From CAVTJL01 sp963752325 (GTDB lineage Bacteria > Pseudomonadota > Alphaproteobacteria > Geminicoccales > Geminicoccaceae): a DNA stretch of 64,000 nt. Where the stretch lies: NCBI GenBank assembly GCA_963752325.1, contig CAVVXU010000005.1:1491278-1555277 (forward strand), given 5' to 3'. Both the position numbers and the translations under genes were made by a program. Shown one piece after another: positions 7,602-16,290 of this stretch (positions are counted from its first letter, which is position 1; each line of letters begins with the position of its first letter). The notes beneath the pieces were generated by a model. The model searched no databases and was not told the origin of the DNA. It saw only the letters and a program-made list of their open reading frames with translations.

Positions 7602-9242
7602 TCAGTCCAGCTCCTGGGCCTTGCTCCTCAACTCGTACTTTTGGATCTTGCCGGTGGATGTCTTGGGCAGGGGGCCGAAGACTACGTGCTTCGGGACCTT
7701 GTAGCGCGCCAGGTGCTCGCGGCACCAGGCTATGACCGTCTCGGCCGTGAGGTTGCTTGCGGAGGGCTTCGGCGTCACGAAGGCGCATGGCGTCTCGCCC
7801 CACTTGGCGTCGGGCCGGGCCACCACGGCGGCCTCCATGATCGAGGGATGGAGATAGAGCACCTCCTCGACCTCGAGCGAGGATATGTTCTCGCCGCCCG
7901 AGATGATGATGTCCTTGGAGCGATCCTTGACCTCGGCGTAGCCGTCAGGATGCAGAACGGCGAGATCGCCCGTGTGATACCAGCCGCCGCGGAACGCGTC
8001 CTCGGTGGCCGTCGGGTTCTTGAGATAGCCCTTCATCACCGTGTTGCCGCGAAGCATGATCTCGCCCATCGTCATGGCGTCGGCCGGCACCGGCTGCATG
8101 GTCTCCGCGTCCGCCACCATCATCTGGCTCATCGTCGGGTAGCGCTGTCCTTGCCGCGCCATCAGCGATGCGCGCCGGTCCATCGGCTGCTCTCGCCACG
8201 CCTCGTGCTCCACGCACCAGGTGGCCGGCCCGTAGACCTCGGTCAGGCCGTAGAGATGCACCACATGGAATCCCAACGCCTCCATACCCGCGATCACAGC
8301 GCTGGGTGGTGCTGCTCCGCCGGTCGCGATCTCGACCGTTTGCGGGAAGCGGCGGCGCGTCTCCTCAGGCGCGTGGATCAGCGTGGTGAGCACGACAGGC
8401 GCCCCGCACATATGCGTCACGCCTTCGCGCTCGATCAGCTCGAAGACCCGAGCCGGCTCCATCTTCCTGAGGCAGAGATGCGTGCCACCGACGGCGGTCA
8501 CGGCCCAGGTGAAGGTCCAGCCGTTGCAGTGGAACATCGGCAGCGTCCAGAGATAGACCGAGCGCGGGCTGAGGCCGAGAACAAGCGCGCTGCTCATGGC
8601 GTTCAGGAAGGCGCCACGATGATGGTAGACGACGCCCTTGGGGTTGCCTGTGGTCCCTGAGGTGTAGCAGAGCGAGATCGCATCCCATTCGTCCTCGGGC
8701 GGCGCCCACGCGAAAGAGGGGTCGCCGGTGTCAAGCAGCGCCTCATAGTCCATCACCCCGAGACGCTCGCCCGGTGCAGCCGGATCGACGATGTCGATCA
8801 CGACGATGTCGCGTCCGGCATGGGCCAGCGCCTCGCGCATCACGGGCGCGAGCTCGCTGTCCGTCAGCAGCACCTTGGCCTCGCCATGCTGCAGGATGAA
8901 GCCGATCGAGGCGGCGTCGAGGCGGATGTTCAGAGCGTTGAGCACTGCCCCCAGCATCGGGATGCCATAGTGCGCCTCGAGCATCGGCGGCGTGTTGGGG
9001 CACATCACCGCCACGGTGTCGCCGCGGCCGACGCCGAGCCGCGCAAGCGCGCTCGCCAGCCGGCGGCAGCGCGATGCGACCTCGCCCCAGCTGCGGCGTT
9101 CCTCGCCATAGATCACCCCGGTGCGCTCGGGAAACACCGCCTCGCACCAGGCAAGAAAGTCGAGAGGCGTGAGGGCGACATGGTTGGCGGCCCCGCGCGC
9201 CAGTCCGGCGTCGAAGATCCCCTGTGGGTTGCCCACCGTCAT
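7602..9242 (-). CDS. Acyl-CoA synthetase, AMP-binding (ANL) family (546 aa)
   Basis: Activates a carboxylic acid to its acyl-CoA through an acyl-adenylate. The P-loop-like motif is 'CYTSGTTGNPKGV', the hinge region 'GWYHTGDLAVLHPDGYAEVK' is followed by 'DRSKDIIISGGENIS', and the C-terminal lysine motif is 'TSTGKIQKYELR'. The sequence looks like the medium/long-chain and DmdB-like branch that is often annotated as acyl-CoA synthetase or 3-methylmercaptopropionyl-CoA ligase; the exact substrate is uncertain. The gene is complete and lies just downstream of the Wzy-like gene (18 bases), though with no obvious functional link to it. Confidence 0.88.
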   Translation of the reverse strand: MTVGNPQGIFDAGLARGAANHVALTPLDFLAWCEAVFPERTGVIYGEERRSWGEVASRCRRLASALARLGVGRGDTVAVMCPNTPPMLEAHYGIPMLGAVLNALNIRLDAASIGFILQHGEAKVLLTDSELAPVMREALAHAGRDIVVIDIVDPAAPGERLGVMDYEALLDTGDPSFAWAPPEDEWDAISLCYTSGTTGNPKGVVYHHRGAFLNAMSSALVLGLSPRSVYLWTLPMFHCNGWTFTWAVTAVGGTHLCLRKMEPARVFELIEREGVTHMCGAPVVLTTLIHAPEETRRRFPQTVEIATGGAAPPSAVIAGMEALGFHVVHLYGLTEVYGPATWCVEHEAWREQPMDRRASLMARQGQRYPTMSQMMVADAETMQPVPADAMTMGEIMLRGNTVMKGYLKNPTATEDAFRGGWYHTGDLAVLHPDGYAEVKDRSKDIIISGGENISSLEVEEVLYLHPSIMEAAVVARPDAKWGETPCAFVTPKPSASNLTAETVIAWCREHLARYKVPKHVVFGPLPKTSTGKIQKYELRSKAQELD

Positions 9243-9259
9243 AGCTCGCCTCCCTCACC

Positions 9260-10530
9260 TCATCCTTGGGCCGACGTGGCCTGGGCTCCAATCGGGCCCC
9301 GGCCGATCCTATCGCGGCGGGAAAGCGTCGTCAGCGGCCCTGCGCCTGCGGCCCGTTCCTCCTCGATCGTCTGGATCAAGGTGGCGAGGACGAGGATCAG
9401 GCTGGTCGATTGGTAGATGGCGTTCAGATAGTTCTGAAGGAGGCATTGGGCGACCATGTCCGCCAGGATCGCCAGGATCAGCGCCCGACGCGTTCCGTCT
9501 CCGTCCAAGCGGGCGGCACGGACGCCGCGGCTCAAAAGGAAGCCCAGCAGCAGGAGAACGAAGGCGAGGCCCAAGGGGCCAGCCTCGACGTAGAAGCGAA
9601 TGAGCTCATTGTGCGGCCATTCGAGCAGCCCGCCGCCGCCGAGTGGCGGGCGCGTCCTGGCGAGCGTGTCGCGAACCGCGCCCAGGCCCAGACCCAGGGG
9701 ATGGTCCAAGGCGGACCGCAGCCAGTGCAGCTGGCTGGTCCAGCGACCCGAGGAGTAGTCGCCCACGCCCTGGCCCAGCAGCCGGTGAAGAAACGCGTCG
9801 CTGACGAGCCAGGTGTGCAGGAGGAAGGCGAGGGCCAGCCCCCCGGCCAGAGCGATGGTCCGCCTCAGGCAGCGCCCAGGCTCACAGGCAGCCAGGGCTT
9901 GGAGAAGTACGAAGACGGCGAGCGTCACGAAGATGGTGCGCGTCGCGGTGAGAAAGATCGTCACGCAGGCCACCGCCGCAACGAGCATGTGGGCGAGCCA
10001 GACGGGCCTGCTTCTCAGGCCAGGGAGGCGCGCAGCCGTCACGAGCAGCGTGATGACGGCGAGGCTGCTGTAGGCAACCACCGAGCCGGAGAAGTCATAG
10101 CGAACGAGCTCGTCGTGCCCTTTGATATCCGGCTCGACAAGGCCCGCCGCCGAGGTCGCAATCGTGATCAGCAGGTAGAAGGCGAGAAGGCGCCAGACCA
10201 GCTCGGCAAGGTCGCGTCGAAGCCAGCGCGCGGGCGAGGCTGGGGGCGATCAGGAGCACGATGATGGGCAAAAGGATCTTGTAGTCGAGGAGCTGCGTGC
10301 GCGGGCCGGTGTCGAGGATCGCGATTGCCGCGAGGAGAATGAGCAGGATGATGGGGACTGTCCTCGGTCGCCCTGACGACGGCGGATGCGTCAGAAGGGC
10401 GAAGAGCAGCGAGCGCGCCCAGCGCGGCGAGATAGCCCGTGATCCGAAGCTCGGCCACACCCAATGCCTGGGCGACGTCGGCCGAGAGGAACATGAACAG
10501 CATCACCGTGATCAGCAGCATGCGCGCCAA
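9260..10530 (-). pseudogene. O-antigen polymerase/ligase-like membrane protein (Wzy/WaaL), two frameshifts
   Basis: Read across three frames, the product is a polytopic membrane protein of about 420 residues with many hydrophobic helices ('LLITVMLFMFLSADVAQALG', 'VPIILLILLAAIAILDTG', 'ELVWRLLAFYLLITIAT') and a conserved C-terminal block including 'GVGDYSSGRW' and 'PHNELIRFYVEAGPLG'. The latter matches the PHN motif of O-antigen ligase/polymerase (Wzy_C) proteins. The segments join at about 10400 and 10230, each by a one-base shift. TTG at 10530 is chosen as start because AAGGAGA precedes it by about 8 bases. It probably polymerises the exopolysaccharide repeat unit in the inner membrane. Divergent from the nucleotidyltransferase gene. 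Confidence 0.75.
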
Positions 10531-10612
10531 GCCGACGTCTCCTTGCAGCTCGATCGACTATCGATGCCATTGACGTCGTCTTTCAACTAATGATTGATTA
10601 TCGGCTCTTGCA

Positions 10613-11303
10613 TTGAGCCATGTGATGATCGCTCCCAAGCCCAAAGCCTTCCCGATCGCCCCATCCGCGCCCTGGCTCGCCACGGCGATGCAAAGCTGCA
10701 TCGGCATCCTGGCCATCAACTGGCTGTGCCAGGGCATGCGGGGCATGGATGGAAAGGAGCTGTCCTTCAGGCTCCTTCTCGAGGTGGCCGTCTGGCTTCT
10801 CGTCTTCGCGGGACTTGCAGCAGCCGGGGCGGGAAGCGCGACGGCTGCCATCATCGGCTTGCCTGCCGCGCACAGCTTCAGCTTTCTCGTAAACGGCCAG
10901 CTCTGGGTCTGCGTCCGGTACTGCCGCTTCTACGACCGCGATCCTCGGGCGCTCGAGCGGTTCCTCGACCGCGCCACCGTCACGCTCCGCCGCTGTCCGT
11001 GGCTCGAGGAAGCCTTGTGCATCGGCTCACAGGGAGACGGAGCGGGCGCTGACCCGGCGTTCCGACATCGATCTCCGCCTGATCTTCCCGCCTGGAGCTG
11101 CCGCCTGGGTCCGGACGAACCTGCTGCTGCTACGGCTGCGCGCCTGGGCCCTCTTTGCCCGCATTCCGCTCGACCTCTACGCCTACAGCTCGCTGGGCTC
11201 GCTCAAGAGATTTCGCCAGAGCGAGCCACTGCTCGTCCTGGTTGACAGGCGTAATCGCATCCGCGACGGCCTGGCCCACCGCACGCTGGTGGTCAGGCCG
11301 TGA
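10613..11303 (+). CDS. Membrane-hairpin plus nucleotidyltransferase-domain protein of EPS loci, one frameshift
   Basis: The N-terminal part has two hydrophobic segments and 'HSFSFLVNGQLWVCVRYC', matching a conserved 'AHT..FLFNGH' block seen in polysaccharide loci of some bacteria and haloarchaea. The C-terminal part is a polymerase-beta-like nucleotidyltransferase core: 'CIGS' and then, in the next frame, 'RALTRRSDIDLRLIFP' with the paired acidic residues, and 'FARIPLDLYAYSS'. The frame changes once, near 11040, by one base. No biochemical function is established that I know of. The stop TGA overlaps the GTG start of the fused Alg14-Alg13 gene, so the two are translationally coupled and probably act in the same sugar-transfer step. 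Confidence 0.7.
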
Positions 11304-12263
11304 GCGCGCCTAGGTGGATCGAGCGTCGGCGCACCTGCCTTGCCTACTCGGCTGGCGGTCACCTTGCGGAGCTGGAGCGGGCGACCGAGGGGATCGTCTT
11401 CGAGGACTGCTTTCACGTCACCTACGCGGGTGGACGGGCGCCCGAGCGATCGGGCCGCATCCACCACGTCCTCCATCCGCGGCGGACCGTCTGGCGCACG
11501 CTCGTCAACGCGGCTCAGGCACTGCTCATCCTTGTCCGGCAAAGGCCTCGCCTCATCATCTCCACAGGAGCGGACGTCGCCGTTCCGATTCTCGTCCTGG
11601 GCAAGCTCATGGGGGCGCGAGTCGTCTTCATCGAGACCGGCGGCAGCCTCGAGCCCAGCCTGGCCGGACGGCTGGTCTACCCGATTGCCGACCTCTTCCT
11701 CGTCCAGTGGCCGGAGAAGCTGCGGGCGTTCCCCCGGGCCGTGCTGAGCACGCGGCCTACTCTTGTGATCTTCGTTGCCGTCGGCACCTTCATGCACGGC
11801 TTCGACGAGCTCATCGAAGCCGCGGATCGCGCCTGCGCCGCCCTGGGGATGCTCGGCTTGGCGCAGATCGGCCACTCCCGTGCCACCCCACGGTGGCTCG
11901 CCTGGCAGCGCTTCCTCACGCCCGAGGCGCTCGCGCGCGAGATCGGCTTGGCGAGCATCGTCGTCTGCCATGGCGGCATGGGCCTTCTGGGAGAGGCCAT
12001 GCGCGCACGGCGACCCATCGTGGCCGTGCCGCGGCGTGGACCCACCGAGCCGCTCCCACCCGGCGGGCGACCAGCTGCCGTTCCTTCGGCGACTGGCCGA
12101 ACGGCATCCTGTCCACCTATGCGAGAAGCTCGACGAGCTGGAAGGGTTGTTGGCTCACGTCGCCGCCAAGTGCGCGCCGCCGGTCGACTACGATCTCAAG
12201 ACCGATCTGCCCTACCGCCTCGCGTCCTATCTGCAAGCTACCTCTGTCGAGCGAGGCGGATGA
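11300..12263 (+). CDS. Fused Alg14-Alg13-type glycosyltransferase (PssD-PssE fusion), one frameshift
   Basis: Residues 1-155 match the Alg14/PssD/EpsF membrane-anchor half: 'CLAYSAGGHLAELERA' at the start, then 'FIETGGSLEPSLAGRLVYPI' and 'FLVQWPEKL'. Residues about 157-320 match the Alg13/PssE/EpsE donor-binding half: 'VIFVAVGTFMHGFDELIEAA' and 'IVVCHGGMGLLGEAM'. In most bacteria these are two proteins forming one UDP-sugar transferase; here both lie in one frame. A one-base shift near 12050 separates the last 70 residues, which end 'YLQATSVERGG' at 12263. It overlaps the upstream nucleotidyltransferase gene by four bases. Role: adds an early sugar to the lipid-linked EPS precursor. Confidence 0.82.
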
Positions 12264-12272
12264 GGATGCCGG

Positions 12273-12497
12273 TCAGTGACCGGCCTCGTCGTCGTAGCCG
12301 CGCCGGTGGCTGACGAAAACAAGCGCCATCAAGCCACCCGCCAGAAGGATCGTGAACAAGATCCCAAGACCGAGCGCGATCATCCCGTGAAGGCTGATCA
12401 CGGTATTGCCGATCTGCTGCCAGACCCAGATGGAGACGAGCGCCGTGGCAACCAGCAGGGCCCCCAGAACACCCGTAACGGCAACGTTCATACGCAT
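12273..12497 (-). CDS. Small two-span membrane protein (74 aa)
   Basis: A 74-residue protein with two hydrophobic helices ('VTGVLGALLVATALVSIWVW' and 'GMIALGLGILFTILLAGGLM') and a charged tail 'RRGYDDEAGH'. I do not recognise a named family. It is convergent with the Alg14-Alg13 fusion, 10 bases away, and begins 123 bases from the divergent methyltransferase gene. The clean alternation of helices with loops and the lack of frameshifts support a real gene. Confidence 0.65.
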   Translation of the reverse strand: MRMNVAVTGVLGALLVATALVSIWVWQQIGNTVISLHGMIALGLGILFTILLAGGLMALVFVSHRRGYDDEAGH

Positions 12498-12619
12498 GAG
12501 TGCCTCGATGCCCTCGATCGGGCATGGTCAAGAAGGCGTCAATTCATGGCGAGCGGCTTGTGCCCCCGCATGACTGATAGTTAAGACGCCATAGTCATCC
12601 CTTCCAGGCCGATAATTGA

Positions 12620-13306
12620 ATGACCGATCTGCGCGTTCGTCGCCACACCGAGGTCCTGGCTGCCACGGTCCCGCTCGCGGGCCGGCGCGTGGTCGAGGTC
12701 GGGAGCGGCGCCGGCGCTCTCCTGGGCTGGGCGCGACGCCAGGGCGCGATGGCGATCGGCGTGGAGCTCGAGCAAGGGCAGCTCGAGCGCGCCGTCCAGA
12801 GCGCTCGGCCCGGCGGGCCTCGTTCGTGCGGTGGGCGAGGCGCTGCCGCTCAGCGCCGAGACCATGGACATCGTCCTCTACTTCAACAGCCTCCACCACC
12901 TTGCCCCGGCCGTCCATCCTGCGGCCCTGGCCGAGGCCGCCCGGGTGCTTGTGCCGGGTGGCGATCTGGTCGTCGTCGAGCCGTTGGCAGAGAACGACTA
13001 TTTCGAGCTCCTGCGCCCGATCGAGGACGAGACGGAGGTAAGGGCGGCAGCCACCAGCGACCCTGGCCGATCCTGGGCCGGCTTGGCTGCATGTGGCCGA
13101 GGAGCGCTACCTCACCTACGTGACCCAGCGCTCACCCGAGGATCTCGCGCGGTCGTTCCTGGCGGCCGATCCGTCGCGCGAGGCAGCGCTGCGCGCGAAC
13201 GCGCCTTCCTCGCTCGAGGCTTTCGAGCGCCTGGGCGAGCCGGTCAGCCGAGGGGCGCCGGTTCGCCCAGCCGATGCGCCTCAGCCACCTGCGGAAGGCC
13301 GCGCCC
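12620..13306 (+). pseudogene. SAM-dependent methyltransferase (class I), multiple frameshifts
   Basis: The SAM-binding motif I is 'VVEVGSGAGALLGWARRQG', followed by an acidic strand end 'AIGVELEQ'. After a shift near 12800 comes 'GLVRAVGEALPLSAETMDIV' and 'YFNSLHHLAPAVHP', then 'VLVPGGDLVVVEPLAEND', which is the canonical order of a Methyltransf_11-type domain. A second shift near 13080 leads to 'EERYLTYVTQRSPEDLA', and a third near 13250 to the probable C-terminus 'RRFAQPMRLSHLRK'. The true stop is unclear, so the end given is approximate. Substrate unknown. It runs toward the GNAT gene on the same strand. Confidence 0.65.
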
Positions 13307-13757
13307 GCCCGCTGCGCCATCGAGGAGGCCTGCGGTGCCGCGGATCGCGCTGCCGCTTTCGCTATCCGCCTCGAGGTCTTCGTCGCGGAGCAGGGGGTGC
13401 CGCCCGAGGCCGAGCTCGACAATTGGGACAGACAGGCCAGGCACGCGCTGGTCCGGCTCGACGGCCAGCCAGTCGCGACACTCCGCTGGCACCGCACGGA
13501 TGACGGTCGAGCCGTGCGAATAGGCCGCGTGGCCGTGCGGCGCCTCTATCGGCGATCGCGGCATCGGCCGCCAGACTGATGCTCTGGCTCCTGGACCGCC
13601 TGGATCGGGAAGGCACCTCGGTCACGCTTCTTCATGCGCAGGTCCAGGCCCGAAGCTTCTACGAGCGCCTGGGCTACGTCGGTAGAGGGCCAGCCCTTCA
13701 CCGAGGATGGTATCCTCCACATCGCGATGCGGCGCGAACTCGGCCGTCAGATAGCAG
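13300..13757 (+). pseudogene. GNAT-family N-acetyltransferase (ElaA/YjcF-like), frameshifted
   Basis: The segment 'AFAIRLEVFVAEQGVPPEAE' is the typical N-terminal region of YjcF-like GNAT proteins, followed by 'ALVRLDGQPVATLRWHR' and 'RIGRVAVRRLYR'. The acetyl-CoA pyrophosphate loop is interrupted by an indel near 13545, after which another frame gives 'LMLWLLDRLDREGTSVTLLH' and, after a second shift near 13680, 'VEGQPFTEDGILHIAMRREL', a standard ending. The start lies in the stretch joined to the methyltransferase and could not be fixed. The end is approximate. Substrate unknown. Convergent with the homocysteine S-methyltransferase gene. Confidence 0.65.
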
Positions 13758-13758
13758 A

Positions 13759-14759
13759 TCAGCTCCGCCGTCGACGGTTCCGCGGCCCGCTCGCGCGGAG
13801 CCGCATCGGTGCTCGGCGTCGCCACCGGACCGAGGGCAGCTTCGATCATGGCCAAGTCCGGCGAGTTGCCCGGGCGACGTGCGGTCCAGCTCGTGGCGCA
13901 TCGCGGCCAGGTGCTCGGGACCTGTGCCGCAGCAGCCGCCGATGATGCGGGCCCCGGCATCGCGGGCGAGGCGCGCATAGGCGGCCATGACCTCCGGCGT
14001 GCCGCTATAGTGGATCTGGCCATCGCGGAAGACCGGCACACCGCAGTTTCCTTTGGCGACGATGACCTCGTCGCCATCGCGTCGGCCGGCCATGGCGAGC
14101 AGCGTCATGAGCAGCTGCGCCGGACCAATGCCGCAATTCGCTCCATAGGCGCTGGGCTTGGCAGGCAGGCCGCGGAAGAGGTCGATCGCCGCCTCTGGGG
14201 TCGTGCCCATCATGGTTCGACCGTTGGTGTCGAAGCTCATCGTCGTGACGATCGGAAGACCGGTCCGCTTCGCGCCAGCGACTGCCGCCGCGAGCTCCTC
14301 GCCGGCCGACATCGTCTCGATCCAGAGCAGGTCAACCCCGCCCTCCGCCAGGGCCAAAGCCTGCTCGGCAAACGCTTCGGTGGCCTCCGCCGGCTCGAGC
14401 GTTCCGAGCGGTGCAAGGATCTCGCCGGTCGGTCCCATGGACCCGGCGACGAGGACGCGCCGATCTCCGTCGCGGGCTGCGGCGCGGGCGACGCGGGCCG
14501 CGGCACGATTGAGCTCGGCCACGCGATCCTCGGCGCCGTGGAGCTTCAGCCGGAAGCGGTTGCCGCCGAAGCTGTTCGTCAAGATGATGTCCGAGCCGGC
14601 CTCGACGAACGAGCGATGCACGCTCGTCACCCTCTCGGGGTGCTCGACGTTCCAGAGCTCGGGGCTGTCACCGCTGGTGAGCCCGCGAGCGAAGAGGCCC
14701 GTGCCCATCCCGCCGTCGGCCAGCAGCAGGCCGCGCTCACCGAGCAATCGTTGCAGCAT
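13759..14759 (-). CDS. Homocysteine S-methyltransferase family protein (betaine-homocysteine type), C-terminus frameshifted
   Basis: A zinc-dependent methyltransferase of the homocysteine S-methyltransferase family. It begins 'GLLLADGGMGTGLFARGL', contains 'DIILTNSFGGNRFRL', the zinc-ligand cysteine segment 'YGANCGIGPAQLL' and the C-terminal pair 'IIGGCCGTGPEHLAAM'. It probably remethylates homocysteine to methionine from betaine or a similar donor; the donor is not certain. The core is intact. Near 13880 the frame should change ('RTSPG' then 'NSPDLAMIEAALGPV'); removing one G from CCCGGG restores it. The last residues and the stop are approximate. It follows the DUF1289 gene with a 3-base gap. 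Confidence 0.82.
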
Positions 14760-14762
14760 CGG

Positions 14763-14993
14763 TCAGTCCTCGGGCTGGCCGCGTCGACGCGGCCTGCTAT
14801 CCATCGGGCTCGTCCGCCCCATCGCGCGACGACGCTTGCGGAGCTCTTGGACAATGGCGAGCTTCTCGCTTTCGTCGGCATAGGACCATCGCGCGATCTC
14901 GCGTGGCGTCCGCAGGCATCCTTCGCAGATCTTCGTCACGGGATCGAGCCTGCATACGGCAATGCAGGGGGAAGGGATCGCAACGTCGCTCAT
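14763..14993 (-). CDS. DUF1289 protein (76 aa)
   Basis: A short cysteine-containing protein: 'PCIAVCRLDPVTKICEGCLR' with four conserved cysteines, then 'TPREIARWSYADESEKLAI'. This is the DUF1289 signature, common in proteobacteria; the cysteines may bind a metal or Fe-S centre, but function is unknown. The basic tail 'RPRRRGQPED' completes the gene. It lies immediately upstream of the homocysteine S-methyltransferase gene on the same strand, so both are probably one transcript. Confidence 0.85.
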   Translation of the reverse strand: MSDVAIPSPCIAVCRLDPVTKICEGCLRTPREIARWSYADESEKLAIVQELRKRRRAMGRTSPMDSRPRRRGQPED

Positions 14994-15168
14994 TCGGCTG
15001 CCCGATATACCATCGCGTTCGGCTGCGTCGATCCCATTAGAGCAGCCAGCGACTCGCCTTCGGCGGGCGCGACCCCGACTGTCGTCCCCACGCCTGGACC
15101 TTGGCACGATCGGGCGCCGTGGCCACAAGGTGATGGCGCCGTGGCTCGCCAAGTCGCCGCCATGACCG

Positions 15169-16120
15169 CTACCACGGCCATTCACCCTCCGCAGGCACGT
15201 TGTTCTTGTCGACGACGACGGTATCGACGAAGAGATAAGGCCCGGTGACGATCTGATCCTTGGGCATGCCGGCGAGCGTGTCCTCCATCGCGTCCGCCGC
15301 CGTCTCGCCCAGGAGCTCATAGGGAATGGCCACGGTGGCCGTCATCAGGCTGTCGGGATCCCGGATCCGGCCGAATGCCTCCTGGCTGCCCCCGATACCC
15401 GCGAGCAGCACTTGGCCTTTCTTGAAGCCCATCGCGCGCAGGGCGTCGTCGACCGCGAAGGCAGCGGCGTCGGTGGCAGCCCACACGGCCTGAGGCTTCG
15501 CCGCATCGCCAGGCAGCAGCGTCGCGAGCCGGCCCGTCAGATGGTCCACGCTCTCTTGTGCGCCGGCCATGTCAAGGGAGCCGACGAGCCTCACTGCTGG
15601 AGTCTCTGCGAGCACGAGGTCCATGAGCTTGCCGCGGATCCTGGTCGCCACCCGGCTCTGGTCCCGCACCATCGCGACGCTGCCGGTGTACGTCATTAGC
15701 CCCAGCAGCTCGGTGGCCAGCTCGGCGCCGACCACGTACTCGTTGACCGTCACATCCATGAGGACGCCCGGGCTGGTGCCGGACATGACCGAGATCACCG
15801 GCACCTTCTTGGCCGCCGCCTCCTTGAGGGGGCCGGCCAGCTCCGACAGGGGCGCCTTCACCAGGATCAGAGCGTTGGCCCCAGCGCCGAGAGCTTTCAG
15901 GATCTGAGCCGAGAGATCGGCGCCAGAGCCTTGGGCGTCGGCCAAGCTAACCTCCCAGCCCTTGTCCTGGCCGGAGGCCTCGATCGCACGGGCGGCGCGC
16001 TCCGCGGCGGCATCAGCGAGCTGGAAGCCGATCACGCCGAGGCTCGTCGCCGAGCCCCGGGCCACGCAGCACATAAAGAGAAGAAGCGGCAAGGCCGACG
16101 CCCGCTGCCTTGCTACGCAT
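15169..16120 (-). CDS. Periplasmic sugar-binding-like protein (Peripla_BP_4), frameshift in signal peptide
   Basis: A LacI/RbsB-like periplasmic binding protein: 'SLGVIGFQLADAAAERAARA' opens the N-lobe, with 'ALILVKAPLSELAGPLKEAA' and 'VPVISVMSGTSPGVLMDV', then 'AVWAATDAAAFAVDDALRAM'. The ATG at 16118-16120 begins 'MRSKAAGVGLAAS', and the hydrophobic core 'LLLFMCCVARGSA' follows in the next frame, so one indel near 16090 breaks an otherwise normal signal peptide. No ABC permease or ATPase is next to it, so it is an orphan component or a sensor-type binding protein. Ligand unknown. Confidence 0.75.
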
Positions 16121-16290
16121 CACGATGCCTCCGAGGCCCGATGTTCCAGCCCGACGATGGCAGGTCTGTTCTTCCGAGGTCAATATCGACGGCACCGCAA
16201 GGCAGGATGCCGCATCCTCGGCGCGCAGATACGCGTTGGGGCCCTATCTATGAGGGCGCGCTTCCCTCGAACAGACGGCCGGAGGCTGCC

